A DNA stretch of 64,000 nucleotides from Prochlorococcus sp. AG-363-P06. GTDB lineage: Bacteria; Cyanobacteriota; Cyanobacteriia; PCC-6307; Cyanobiaceae. Both the position numbers and the translations under genes were made by a program. The stretch is taken from assembly GCA_003280025.1 (NCBI GenBank), contig QCGD01000001.1, positions 62,001 to 126,000 of the forward strand, written 5' to 3'. This document shows, one piece after another, positions 30,842-39,883 of this stretch (its first letter is position 1; the number at the start of each line of letters is the position of its first letter). The notes below the pieces were generated by a model. That model was not told the origin of the DNA. It worked only from the letters and a program-made list of their open reading frames with translations, and did no database searches.

Positions 30842-31744
30842 ATGTCTTTTTACTATTTGAGTAAAGAAATGGGCTTAGCCTTAAATAATATTTTAAGTAG
30901 AGTTTCTTCTAATGATAAAGAATATTTAAATGAAAATATCGCCATAACTTGGATTAACTATAAAAGTTCAAAAAATAATTTATATAAAGGTTATGGATGT
31001 GGAATTAATAATAGAAAAAAAATATATCCAGCGAGCATAGTCAAATTAGTCTATGGTCTTGCTGCTTATGATTGGATAAGACAAGGAAGGTTAATTATAT
31101 CAGAGGAAATAAGTGATGCAGTAAAAAAAATGTTATTTAACTCTAGTAATAATGCTACAAGCTTTTTAGTTGATATACTTACTGGAACTACAAGTGGTCC
31201 ATGTATTGAAGGTGAAGCTTGGGAAAATTGGAAATATCAAAGGTCTATCATTAATGATTGGGTAAAAGAATTAAATTGGGAAGAATTGAGGGGAATTAAT
31301 TGCTGTCAAAAGACTTGGGATGATGCCCCATTTGGTCGAGAAAAGGAATTTTATGAATATCAAAATAAAAATAGAAATTTAATGACAACGGATGCAACTG
31401 CAAGGATCTTGGAGGAGATAATGATACATATTGATTATCAAAAGAATGATTTGAATTTAAGAAGTTTTTTAAAAAGAAATTTAAATAAAGCTGCCTTGAA
31501 AGAGGATCCACTTAATCAAGTAGAGGGCTTTTTAGGAGATGGGTTGCCAGAAAGTACAAAATTATGGAGTAAAGCAGGCTTAATGTCAGAAGTAAGACAT
31601 GATGCTGCTTGGTGGATTAATAATAGTTCAGTCCAAACTTTATTAATAGTTTTTGGAAATGGAAAGAATTTTTTTCAAGACACTTCTTTATTCCCATCTA
31701 TAGCTAAAGCGATTTACGAATATAATAAAAAATTTTTGTATTAG
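30842..31744 (+). CDS. Serine hydrolase of the class A beta-lactamase / D,D-peptidase fold
   Basis: A 300-residue protein with the SxxK motif S65-IV-K68 (PASIVKLVYG), an SxN-like S102-N-N (NSSNNATSF) and a KxG motif K244-A-G (WSKAGLMSEVRHDAAWW). These are the three active-site elements of the penicillin-binding-protein/class A lactamase fold. The omega-loop glutamate of true class A lactamases is not obvious, so a peptidase or other hydrolase is more likely than antibiotic resistance. No classical signal peptide is seen. An internal ATG at 30869 is an alternative start. Confidence 0.8.
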   Translation: MSFYYLSKEMGLALNNILSRVSSNDKEYLNENIAITWINYKSSKNNLYKGYGCGINNRKKIYPASIVKLVYGLAAYDWIRQGRLIISEEISDAVKKMLFNSSNNATSFLVDILTGTTSGPCIEGEAWENWKYQRSIINDWVKELNWEELRGINCCQKTWDDAPFGREKEFYEYQNKNRNLMTTDATARILEEIMIHIDYQKNDLNLRSFLKRNLNKAALKEDPLNQVEGFLGDGLPESTKLWSKAGLMSEVRHDAAWWINNSSVQTLLIVFGNGKNFFQDTSLFPSIAKAIYEYNKKFLY

Positions 31745-31747
31745 AGC

Positions 31748-31960
31748 TTAATTTAAGTCATCTAAAAAATTCTTATCTAATCCATCTGTATAGGCTTCAA
31801 AAGGTAACATCATAATCTCTTCAACTTCTATGTCATTGATAATCCATTCTTTATATTCTTCTAATAAACTTTTTCTATCCTTATCATCTAATTCATAAAT
31901 ACGTAGTGCCTTATCTTTAAGGTTTTCTTTAATTAGGTTTTCAATTTCTTTTCTATGCAT
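31748..31960 (-). CDS. Small acidic protein of unknown function
   Basis: A 70-residue, charged, helix-favouring protein (MHRKEIENLIKENLKDKALR to the acidic end GLDKNFLDDLN). I recognise no family. The start is one base beyond the stop of the recombinase-like gene upstream, with GGGAGAAG about 10 bases before the ATG, so the two are almost certainly one translationally linked unit. It may act as a partner of the upstream DNA-binding protein; this is inferred from position only. Confidence 0.6.
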   Translation of the reverse strand: MHRKEIENLIKENLKDKALRIYELDDKDRKSLLEEYKEWIINDIEVEEIMMLPFEAYTDGLDKNFLDDLN

Positions 31961-31961
31961 C

Positions 31962-32585
31962 TTATCTTACTTCTCCCTCTAAAATTATTCTCCTGATTGT
32001 TGATAAAGAAATTCCTGTTTGAGTTCTAATTGAACGATATGAATATCCCTCATTACGAAGTCGTAATACTAGTGATTCTTTTAATGGACTAATCTTTGGT
32101 CTCCCTCCAAAATTGTTTCCTGATAATTTCCTACGTGTGACATTTTCTTTTTTTCTTTCTAATAAATAGTTTTCTTCTAAATTATCTAATTCATATAAAA
32201 TATTAAAAATTGAAGAATTTTTTTTCGAAGAATAATTATCTACTAAAAAACCAGATATCGTGCGCAATGTAACATCATTTTTCATCAGTTTATTTATTGT
32301 TATCAAACAGTCTTTCTTGTTTGAAAATGCACGATCTAGCTGAGTTACTATAAATTCATCTCCTTTGGATAAACAACTAAGAGCCTTATTCAGTTGTGGC
32401 TTTATTTCTGCTTCTAAGCTGATGAGCTCAGAAAAAATTAAATTGCACCCCTCTTCTTTTAAACTCTCTATTTGCTGTTCTAAATAATTATATTCGCTTT
32501 CAATAGCTCTTGCATAACCTATAGATTTACGTTTTTTAGGTTTATCAGATAATAAAAAACGTTTTCTTTTAAAATGTAAACTCAC
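31962..32585 (-). CDS. Serine-recombinase-like DNA-binding protein lacking catalytic residues
   Basis: A 207-residue protein with the layout of a small resolvase/invertase: GYAR (23-26), a GC...IF stretch, GDEFIVTQLDR (75-85), the long dimer helix with LEENYLLER and a C-terminal helix-turn-helix (GGRPKISP then YSYRSIRTQTGISLSTIRRI). Aligned to gamma-delta resolvase, the nucleophile Ser10 is Ile28, the Arg45 position lies in LEAEIKPQ with no Arg, and Arg71 is Ser88, so strand cleavage is not expected. DNA binding and dimerisation look intact. GTG start. The N-terminus has a basic extension of about 20 residues. Probably a regulator; not recognised as a named protein. Confidence 0.78.
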   Translation of the reverse strand: MSLHFKRKRFLLSDKPKKRKSIGYARAIESEYNYLEQQIESLKEEGCNLIFSELISLEAEIKPQLNKALSCLSKGDEFIVTQLDRAFSNKKDCLITINKLMKNDVTLRTISGFLVDNYSSKKNSSIFNILYELDNLEENYLLERKKENVTRRKLSGNNFGGRPKISPLKESLVLRLRNEGYSYRSIRTQTGISLSTIRRIILEGEVR

Positions 32586-32680
32586 TGTTCTATTATATAT
32601 ATTTTTAAATGTATCAAAAATAATATAAAAAAACAGTTTTTAGTACATCTAAATACTTATATATAAATATATTAATAGAG

Positions 32681-32713
32681 TATTATGATATTAATTTAAA
32701 TATTATGATATTA
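32681..32713. repeat. Two 13-base direct repeats, 20-base period
   Basis: TATTATGATATTA occurs at 32681-32693 and again at 32701-32713, so starts are exactly 20 bases apart (near two helical turns). Each copy is itself imperfectly palindromic. This spacing fits tandem binding of a dimeric DNA-binding protein, possibly the adjacent recombinase-like protein; that is inference. Low complexity means chance is a real alternative. Confidence 0.55.
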
Positions 32714-32738
32714 TTATTAAAAATAACGTTCTAGATAC

Positions 32739-32783
32739 TGTTCTGAAAATAGAATAACAGAACATTTTTAAGAATGTTTTTTT
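32739..32783. repeat. Inverted repeat TGTTCTG/CAGAACA and adjoining hairpin
   Basis: TGTTCTG (32739-32745) and CAGAACA (32758-32764) face each other across 12 bases. The second arm runs into a hairpin AACATT...AATGTT (32761-32778, with a further T-G and T-A pair) followed by T32779-T32783, resembling a weak rho-independent terminator on the plus strand. The first repeat looks like an operator; both may matter for the flanking divergent genes. Confidence 0.5.
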
Positions 32784-32942
32784 GTTTTTTACGAAATAAT
32801 ATTTATAAAGTTATTCTTCTTATTATCAAAAATAAAAATTGCCTTGTATCCTTTATTGCCTACAATTTTTTTAGAAAACTATAAATAGTAAATTATTCTT
32901 GTTTTGAGTAAGATAAAAATATAATAAGTAGAATTAATTAAT

Positions 32943-33836
32943 TTGACGAATAATTATAATAAAACGGTATTAAAGCCTGAATGGTTAAGAGTAAAAGCCC
33001 CTCAGGTTGAAAGAATAGGTAATACTGCAGATTTATTAAACGATTTAAACCTCAATACTGTATGTCAAGAAGCAAGCTGCCCTAACATAGGTGAATGTTT
33101 TGCCAGTGGCACTGCAACCTTTCTAATTATGGGCCCTGGATGCACAAGAGCATGCCCATATTGTGATATTGATTTTGATAGATCGAAGAGAGATTTAGAT
33201 CACACTGAACCCTATCGTTTAGCTGAGGCTGTATATAGGATGAAGCTTAAACATGTAGTAATTACATCAGTTAATAGAGATGATCTTGAAGATGGTGGTG
33301 CTTCTCAATTTTATAAATGTGTTTCAGAAGTTAGAAAGAAATCTAGGGAAACTACTATTGAGCTATTAATTCCAGATTTTTGTGGTAATTGGCATGCGCT
33401 TGAGAAAGTTCTTGATTCAAAGCCAGATGTTTTAAACCATAATATTGAAACTGTTTCATCTTTATATAAAAAGGTAAGACCCCAGGGAAAATATCAAAGA
33501 ACACTAGAATTACTTAAAAGAACAAGGAATTACTCCCCTCAAGTTTATACAAAGTCAGGTTTCATGCTTGGTTTAGGGGAAAAAGATGAAGATGTTTTAA
33601 ACCTTTTAAGTGATTTAAGAACGAATTTTGTAGATATAGTTACTATTGGACAATATTTATCCCCTGGCCCTAATCATTTACCTGTTCAAAGATTTGTAAG
33701 TCCGTCAAAGTTTAATTACTTTAAATTATTTGGCGAAAACGAATTGGGCTTTATGCAAGTAGTAAGTTCTCCATTAACTCGAAGTAGTTACCATGCTGAA
33801 GAAATACAAAAACTAATGAAACAGCATCCAAGATAA
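32943..33836 (+). CDS. lipA: Lipoyl synthase
   Basis: A 297-residue radical SAM enzyme that inserts two sulfurs into octanoyl-protein to make lipoyl cofactor. Both iron-sulfur clusters are visible: auxiliary C41, C46, C52 ([12 protein letters not shown]) and radical SAM C67, C71, C74 (CTRACPYC). The C-terminal RSSYHAEE supplies the serine ligand of the auxiliary cluster. TTG start. Cyanobacteria often carry two lipA copies; only one is in this window. Confidence 0.95.
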   Translation: MTNNYNKTVLKPEWLRVKAPQVERIGNTADLLNDLNLNTVCQEASCPNIGECFASGTATFLIMGPGCTRACPYCDIDFDRSKRDLDHTEPYRLAEAVYRMKLKHVVITSVNRDDLEDGGASQFYKCVSEVRKKSRETTIELLIPDFCGNWHALEKVLDSKPDVLNHNIETVSSLYKKVRPQGKYQRTLELLKRTRNYSPQVYTKSGFMLGLGEKDEDVLNLLSDLRTNFVDIVTIGQYLSPGPNHLPVQRFVSPSKFNYFKLFGENELGFMQVVSSPLTRSSYHAEEIQKLMKQHPR

Positions 33837-33845
33837 ATTAATTTC

Positions 33846-34139
33846 TTATTGATTAATATCGATCCATTGATTTAATTTCCATTCAACTAGATCACTTTTA
33901 ATCATTGGATCATTCTTGATGATTTGAAGTGCTTCTTTAAAAGTTTTCATTTCAATAATTAGTAGTCCTCCTGCTCCTGGCATTTGGAACTCATCAACTA
34001 AAAACCCACTTTTAATATTTACACCTTGTTTTTTTAATTTTTTAATCCATTGAATATGTTCATTAATTACTTTGTTTCTTAAATCTTTTTTGATTAAGTA
34101 TTCTTTTTTGATGATTTCAGTTTTTACAAAGAAAGGCAT
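33846..34139 (-). CDS. YCII-related protein
   Basis: A 97-residue protein of the YCII-like ferredoxin-fold group (HIQWIKKLKKQGVNIKSGFL, FQMPGAGGLLIIEMKTFKEA, NDPMIKSDLVEWKL). Biochemical function is unknown; relatives include small dehydrochlorinase-like and muconolactone isomerase-like folds. Its ATG follows the gltB stop with no base between (TAA then ATG), so it is translated as the second cistron of the glutamate synthase transcript. Confidence 0.8.
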   Translation of the reverse strand: MPFFVKTEIIKKEYLIKKDLRNKVINEHIQWIKKLKKQGVNIKSGFLVDEFQMPGAGGLLIIEMKTFKEALQIIKNDPMIKSDLVEWKLNQWIDINQ

Positions 34140-37100
34140 TTATAAGTTGGCTATGCCAAGCATTTCTTCCTCGCTTGGGGGAACTATTAATTTAAAATTA
34201 CTCTTAAAATAAGACCAATTCTTAATTATTTCAGCAGCTTTTAAGCTCTTTGTTTTTTCTAGATATTCTTGAATAATTTCTAATAAAATCTCCTCTTGCT
34301 TTAGTAAGGTTATTTCATGAACGCTAACTATTTCCTTATTAACTTTATTGCTTAAATTATTTTTTTCATCGAGTATATATGCTATTCCACCAGTCATCCC
34401 GGCACCAATATTCCTGCCTGTGGAACCTAAAATAACTACTTTCCCACCAGTCATATATTCACAACAATGATCACCTGCTCCCTCTGTTACTGCAGTAGCG
34501 CCACTATTTCTTACGGCAAATCTTTCTCCCGATTTACCTAATGCAAATAATTTCCCTCCTGTTGCCCCATATAGACAAGTGTTTCCTAAAATAACTTGCT
34601 CTGAGGATTTCTTATCTGTTTTCGGTGGAATTATAGTAAGTATTCCGCCATTCATTCCTTTGCATACATAATCATTGGCTTCTCCGATTAATTTGATTTT
34701 CATTCCCTTTAATAAAAATGCACCAAAGCTCTGGCCTGCATATCCTTTGAAATTTAAGTTGAGTTCACCATTAAATCCAGTGTTTCCATAAAGTGCTGCG
34801 ATTTCGCCTGATATTTTGGCACAAACACTTCTATCTGTATTTTTGATCTCAATTTCTTTTGTTATTTCTTTGTGATTTTTAATTGAATCTATAAATTGAA
34901 CATCCGATAAAAACTCGTCTTCTAAAACAGAACCATTATTATGAGCATTTTTTGAATGTTTTAACCATGATCTATCATTAATTGAAGATTCATCACTTAC
35001 TAAAGCAGAGAGATCAATATTAGAAGTTTTTGGGAGACTGATATTTCTTGCAGCAAGAAATTCTTGATTACCAACAAGTTCTTCCATATTAGAAACACCG
35101 ATGCTACTCATTATCTGTCTAACTTCTTCAGCAATGTATAAGAAAAAATTAACAACATTTTCTGGAATACCCTTAAATCTTTTTCTTAATTCTTCTTTTT
35201 GAGTGGCTACTCCAACAGGACACTTATTTGTATGACAAACACGAGCCATTATGCATCCTTCCGCAATCATCGCTACTGAACCAAATCCGTATTCTTCAGC
35301 ACCCAATAAAGCTGCAATAACTACATCCCATCCTGTTTTAAGACCTCCATCAGTTCTCAAAATTACTCTTTCACGTAAGTTATTCTCTAAGAGAGATTTG
35401 TGTACCTCTGCGACACCTAATTCCCATGGTAAACCTGCATGTTTAATAGAACTTAAAGGTGAAGCACCTGTACCTCCGTCATGCCCTGAAATTTGAATTA
35501 CATCTGCATTTGCTTTGCTTACTCCAGCAGCAATAGTGCCGATACCAATTTCAGAAACAAGCTTAACACTCACTTTCGCTGTTGGATGGACTTGATGTAA
35601 GTCATGGATTAGTTGAGCTAAATCTTCAATCGAATAAATATCGTGATGAGGGGGAGGAGAGATTAGTGCTACGCCTGGTTTACTATTTCTTAGTTTTGCA
35701 ATGTAAGAATCAACTTTTGGACCAGGTAATTGTCCTCCTTCTCCTGGTTTTGCACCTTGAGCCATTTTAATTTCGAGTTGTTTACCACTTCTTAGATATT
35801 CAGGTGTAACTCCAAATCTACCTGATGCTATTTGTTTAATTGCTGAGCATGCAGTGTCTCCATTTTCTAGACCTTTTATAAAAGGCAATGTTGCTGATTT
35901 AGTATGTTCATCAATATCATTTAAAACATTAAAACGAGCTGGATCTTCTCCTCCTTCTCCACTATTACTTTTCCCACCAATTCTATTCATTGCAACAGCT
36001 AACACTTCATGGGCTTCTCTTGATAATGCACCTAAACTCATTCCTCCAGTGCAAAACCTTTTGCAAATTGATGCAACACTTTCAACTTCTTCTAATGGAA
36101 TACTTTTTCTTTTTGAACTAATTGTTAGTAAATCTCTTAAAGAAGTGGTGGGTCTATTACTAATGAGTTTTTTGTAAGTTTGAAAATGATCGTATCCCGG
36201 CCCTTGTTTTACAGCGGTATGTAAAACCTTAGACATCTCTGGATTATTGGAGTGATATTCTCCATTATTTCTAAATTGTACAAATCCTAAAAATTCTAAT
36301 TTCTTTAGATCGATCTCAGGGAAGGCTTTTGTATGTATTGAAATAGTTTCATTAGTTAATTCTTTTAATGTTATGCCTGCAATTCGGCTTGTTGTTCCAT
36401 CAAAAGCAATTTTTATTAAGTCAGAACCAAGACCTACTGCTTCAAAAATTTGTGCACCATGGTAACTAGATAAAAGTGAGATTCCTATTTTGGAAAGAAT
36501 TTTTCTTAGACCGTCTTCTAGAGCTTTTTTAATATTTTCTTGAACATTAATTATTGATAAAGGATTTATTTTTTTGCTATCTATAAGTTTTTGAGTTTTT
36601 GGATGGTTTAACCAGTGTCTTCCTGCTTCGAAGGTTAACCAAGGACACACTGCGCTTACTCCATAGCCAATCAAGCAAGCTAAGTGGTGTGTACTCCAGC
36701 ATTGACCTGTTTCAATTATTAAAGAAGCTTTTAGTCTGATTTCTTTTTTAAGAAGATAATGATGAATTGCTCCAACAGCAAGTAAGGGAGGAATAAAAGT
36801 CTGTTTAGGATTAATTCCTTTATCAGAAATAATAATTAAAGAGCAACCTTCTTTTATCGCGAGCTCACTCTGTTTACAAATTGCTTTTAATTGGTTCTCT
36901 AAGCCTTGGACACCTTCCTCTATATCAAACAAACTTGAAATAGTTTGAGATTTAAGTTCTGATTTTTTTATTGATATAAGTTCTTCCTCGTTGAGAATTG
37001 GACTTTGTAAATGAACAAAAGGTTTAGTTTCTTTAATCTTAAATGGTGTACATCTTTCTCCAAGATGCATTTCTAAACTCATTACTAGTTTTTCTCTAAG

Positions 37101-38714
37101 AGGATCAATGGGAGGATTAGTAACTTGCGCAAATCTTTGCTTGAAATAGTCATATAAAATATGAGGTTTTGATGAGAGCACTGCTAATGGGATGTCATCG
37201 CCCATGCAATAAGTAGGCTCTTTAGCTAATGAAGCCATTGAATCTAAGATAAGATCATTATCTTCGGCTGAAAAACCATATGCAGTTTGTTGTTGTAATA
37301 ACTCAAGGTTTTTTAGTTTGCAGTCTTTAAACCATTCATTATTTTCAATTTTTATATTTCTATTATTGAGTAGATCCTTATAATTATGTCTTTGAGCTGC
37401 TTCAGATTTGACTTCCCAATTTCTTAGAATTCTATTTTGATGAAAATCAACTGCCAGCATTTGACCTGGCCCTAATCGACCTTTTTCAAGTACTCTTTCC
37501 TCTTCAAGATCTACGACTCCTGTTTCGGAACCCATTATTACAAAACCATCACTTGTTATTGAATATCTTGCAGGTCTTAGACCATTTCTATCAAGCGTTG
37601 CACCTACAAAATTTCCATCAGCAAATACAAGGAGAGCAGGTCCATCCCAGGCTTCTTGCAGGCTTGCAGAATACTCATAAAATGCTTTAATATCTTCTCT
37701 TTGTTCAAGTTCAGGTTGATCTCTAAATGCTTCAGGCACAAGTTTTAATAATGAGTCAGTAATTGGCTGGCCTGAACGAATATTAATTTCAAGGGTTGCA
37801 TCAAGATTTGATGAATCACTTTTATTGACATCTACAATTGGCTTGATGTCATTAGATAACTCTCCCCAAAAATCATCAATATGTGTTTCTGAAGCTTTAG
37901 CCCAGTTGATATTGCCTAACAGAGTATTTATTTCACCGTTATGTCCTAAAAACCTCATTGGCTGAGCCAGTGGCCATTTTGGTAATGTATTTGTACTGAA
38001 TCTCCGATGATAAACAGAAAATGAGACCTTAAAGCTCTCTTCTTGTAAATCTTGATAAAACTCGGATAATATTGCAGATCTAACCATACCTTTGTAAACA
38101 ACTGTTTGAGAACTCAGTGAGGCAAAATAAAATTCACAATACTCATCTTGCTTCTTCAACGTTTCTCTTATTTTTTTTTCAATTCTTTTCCTTAATTGGA
38201 ATAATAACCTTTCAATATCTTGATTATCTTTTTTTTCTATGTATAAAATCCACTGAATTATGAACGGAGCATTTGCCTTGGCTAAAGGGCCTAAGATTTC
38301 ATTGTTAACAGGTACAGTTCTCCAAAATGTTTTTTTGACTCTTAATTTTTCTGCTTCCTTGTCACATATTGATTTACATTCTTCAATTTTCTCTGTTTTG
38401 TTAGGCATAAAAACCATGCCTAACCCTCTATCAAACTCTTCTTTATTTTTTAGATTTATTTCTTCATCTAAGTATTGCCATGGGATTGAACATAAAATGC
38501 CTGCTCCATCTCCTGAATCACTATCTCCTCCACAACCTCCTCTATGCTCCATGCAGTTAAGACCCTTTAGGGATTGTTTTAGTATCCAGTTGCTTTCTAT
38601 CCCTTGAACATTTGCTATGAAACCTACTCCACAAGCATCTTTCTCACCAATTATTCCATTGGGGGAGTAACTATCTTGATATGGCCCAACGATTCTTTTG
38701 ATACTCTCTACCAT
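34140..38714 (-). CDS. gltB: Ferredoxin-dependent glutamate synthase
   Basis: A 1524-residue single-chain GOGAT (glsF type), making two glutamate from glutamine and 2-oxoglutarate with reduced ferredoxin. The glutaminase domain begins at C28 (KDACGVGFIANVQG) after a short propeptide; FMN and 3Fe-4S regions include GGEDPARFN and CIMARVCHTNKCPVGVATQ; the C-terminal beta-helix has repeated GMxGG motifs (GKLFALGKSGERFAVRNSGA, VILGSTGRNIGAGMTGGIAY). It is the central ammonium assimilation step with GlnA. No NtcA box (GTA-N8-TAC) is evident upstream by eye. Confidence 0.97.
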   Translation of the reverse strand: MVESIKRIVGPYQDSYSPNGIIGEKDACGVGFIANVQGIESNWILKQSLKGLNCMEHRGGCGGDSDSGDGAGILCSIPWQYLDEEINLKNKEEFDRGLGMVFMPNKTEKIEECKSICDKEAEKLRVKKTFWRTVPVNNEILGPLAKANAPFIIQWILYIEKKDNQDIERLLFQLRKRIEKKIRETLKKQDEYCEFYFASLSSQTVVYKGMVRSAILSEFYQDLQEESFKVSFSVYHRRFSTNTLPKWPLAQPMRFLGHNGEINTLLGNINWAKASETHIDDFWGELSNDIKPIVDVNKSDSSNLDATLEINIRSGQPITDSLLKLVPEAFRDQPELEQREDIKAFYEYSASLQEAWDGPALLVFADGNFVGATLDRNGLRPARYSITSDGFVIMGSETGVVDLEEERVLEKGRLGPGQMLAVDFHQNRILRNWEVKSEAAQRHNYKDLLNNRNIKIENNEWFKDCKLKNLELLQQQTAYGFSAEDNDLILDSMASLAKEPTYCMGDDIPLAVLSSKPHILYDYFKQRFAQVTNPPIDPLREKLVMSLEMHLGERCTPFKIKETKPFVHLQSPILNEEELISIKKSELKSQTISSLFDIEEGVQGLENQLKAICKQSELAIKEGCSLIIISDKGINPKQTFIPPLLAVGAIHHYLLKKEIRLKASLIIETGQCWSTHHLACLIGYGVSAVCPWLTFEAGRHWLNHPKTQKLIDSKKINPLSIINVQENIKKALEDGLRKILSKIGISLLSSYHGAQIFEAVGLGSDLIKIAFDGTTSRIAGITLKELTNETISIHTKAFPEIDLKKLEFLGFVQFRNNGEYHSNNPEMSKVLHTAVKQGPGYDHFQTYKKLISNRPTTSLRDLLTISSKRKSIPLEEVESVASICKRFCTGGMSLGALSREAHEVLAVAMNRIGGKSNSGEGGEDPARFNVLNDIDEHTKSATLPFIKGLENGDTACSAIKQIASGRFGVTPEYLRSGKQLEIKMAQGAKPGEGGQLPGPKVDSYIAKLRNSKPGVALISPPPHHDIYSIEDLAQLIHDLHQVHPTAKVSVKLVSEIGIGTIAAGVSKANADVIQISGHDGGTGASPLSSIKHAGLPWELGVAEVHKSLLENNLRERVILRTDGGLKTGWDVVIAALLGAEEYGFGSVAMIAEGCIMARVCHTNKCPVGVATQKEELRKRFKGIPENVVNFFLYIAEEVRQIMSSIGVSNMEELVGNQEFLAARNISLPKTSNIDLSALVSDESSINDRSWLKHSKNAHNNGSVLEDEFLSDVQFIDSIKNHKEITKEIEIKNTDRSVCAKISGEIAALYGNTGFNGELNLNFKGYAGQSFGAFLLKGMKIKLIGEANDYVCKGMNGGILTIIPPKTDKKSSEQVILGNTCLYGATGGKLFALGKSGERFAVRNSGATAVTEGAGDHCCEYMTGGKVVILGSTGRNIGAGMTGGIAYILDEKNNLSNKVNKEIVSVHEITLLKQEEILLEIIQEYLEKTKSLKAAEIIKNWSYFKSNFKLIVPPSEEEMLGIANL

Positions 38715-38850
38715 AGATTATTTAACTAAATTGTGAATTTTGACGTATTTCTATTATAAAAATAAATATCCTATTAAATCTAAAATTAATGAATAATTAC
38801 TATACAATTTTTAATTAAAAGATTTTTACAAAAAATATCATACAAAACTT

Positions 38851-38878
38851 TTAGTTGGTGCTCTTAAAAGGTTATGAT
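38851..38878 (+). promoter_or_regulatory. Possible promoter of the rpsL-rpsG-fusA-tuf block
   Basis: TTAGTT (38851-38856) and TATGAT (38873-38878) are spaced by 16 bases, 34 bases before the rpsL ATG. This is the best -35/-10-like pair in the 198-base gltB-rpsL gap. It is unverified; a transcription start near 38885 would be expected. Confidence 0.4.
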
Positions 38879-38912
38879 AGTGGATATTTCATTTTATTTA
38901 TACTAACTATAG

Positions 38913-39287
38913 ATGCCAACTATTTCCCAATTAATTGGTTCAGCAAGAAAAAGTCTGACAAGAAAAACAAAATCTCCCGCACTTAAATCTTGCCCTGAAA
39001 GAAGAGGTGTATGTACAAGGGTTTATACTTCAACACCTAAAAAACCTAATTCAGCTTTAAGAAAAGTTGCAAGGGTAAGATTAACTTCAGGTTTTGAGGT
39101 TACTGCTTATATTCCCGGAATTGGACATAATTTACAAGAACATTCTGTTGTACTTCTAAGGGGTGGAAGAGTAAAAGATTTACCGGGAGTTAGATATCAT
39201 ATAATTAGAGGAACTTTAGATACTGCAGGAGTCAAAGATAGGCGTCAGTCCAGATCTAAATATGGAGCCAAAGCTCCAAAAGATTAA
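38913..39287 (+). CDS. rpsL: 30S ribosomal protein S12
   Basis: A 124-residue S12, a decoding-centre protein. [37 protein letters not shown] (with the streptomycin-relevant lysine) and the [16 protein letters not shown] loop are conserved and wild type in appearance. It leads the str operon S12-S7-EF-G-EF-Tu-S10. Confidence 0.98.
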   Translation: MPTISQLIGSARKSLTRKTKSPALKSCPERRGVCTRVYTSTPKKPNSALRKVARVRLTSGFEVTAYIPGIGHNLQEHSVVLLRGGRVKDLPGVRYHIIRGTLDTAGVKDRRQSRSKYGAKAPKD

Positions 39288-39313
39288 TTTGTAAACAACA
39301 CTTTTAAAAAAAC

Positions 39314-39784
39314 ATGTCACGTCGTAACGCAGCAGTAAAAAGACCAGTTCTTCCTGATCCTAAGTTTAATAGTCGTCTTGCCTCAATGATGATTTCTAGG
39401 CTTATGAAACATGGCAAAAAATCTACTGCGCAAAGAATATTATCGGATGCTTTTTCTTTAATCAGTGAGAGGACAGGTTCTGATGCTGTTGAATTATTCG
39501 AAACGGCTGTTAAGAATGCAACTCCTCTTGTTGAAGTAAGAGCAAGAAGAGTTGGTGGTGCAACTTATCAAGTACCCATGGAAGTACGTCAAGAAAGAGG
39601 CACGGCTATGGCTTTAAGGTGGCTTGTTACATTTTCTCGTGCGAGAAATGGAAAAAGCATGTCACAAAAATTAGCTGGGGAATTAATGGATGCCGCCAAT
39701 GAAACTGGGAGTGCGGTTAAAAAAAGGGAGGATACTCATAAAATGGCAGAGGCTAATAAAGCTTTTGCTCATTACAGATATTAA
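39314..39784 (+). CDS. rpsG: 30S ribosomal protein S7
   Basis: A 156-residue S7, nucleator of the small-subunit head. [33 protein letters not shown] and [16 protein letters not shown] are typical. It follows rpsL by 26 bases. Confidence 0.98.
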   Translation: MSRRNAAVKRPVLPDPKFNSRLASMMISRLMKHGKKSTAQRILSDAFSLISERTGSDAVELFETAVKNATPLVEVRARRVGGATYQVPMEVRQERGTAMALRWLVTFSRARNGKSMSQKLAGELMDAANETGSAVKKREDTHKMAEANKAFAHYRY

Positions 39785-39883
39785 TTTCGGCAAAAAGGTA
39801 CTTAATTAGTTTATTATTAGAAAAGTTTACTTTTAATGTAAACATTATTTATTTGTAAATCATTACTATTTGGAGCTTTAAAA

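Larger units (their letters stand above)
32586..32942. promoter_or_regulatory. AT-rich divergent intergenic region with direct and inverted repeats
   Basis: This 357-base stretch between the recombinase-like gene (minus) and lipA (plus) contains no ORF of note. It has a 13-base direct repeat with 20-base period, an inverted repeat of TGTTCTG, a second copy of ACTGTTCT over the GTG start of the recombinase-like gene (32584-32591) and a weak terminator-like hairpin. It must also contain the lipA promoter. The composition is even more AT-rich than the surroundings. Confidence 0.6.

Noticed and set aside
30842-31744. Antibiotic-resistance beta-lactamase
   Set aside because: SxxK and KxG are present but the omega-loop glutamate is not apparent and no signal peptide is seen; a general serine hydrolase call is safer.
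31962-32585. Active transposon or inversion resolvase
   Set aside because: Catalytic residues are missing, and no transposase or clear crossover sites flank it.
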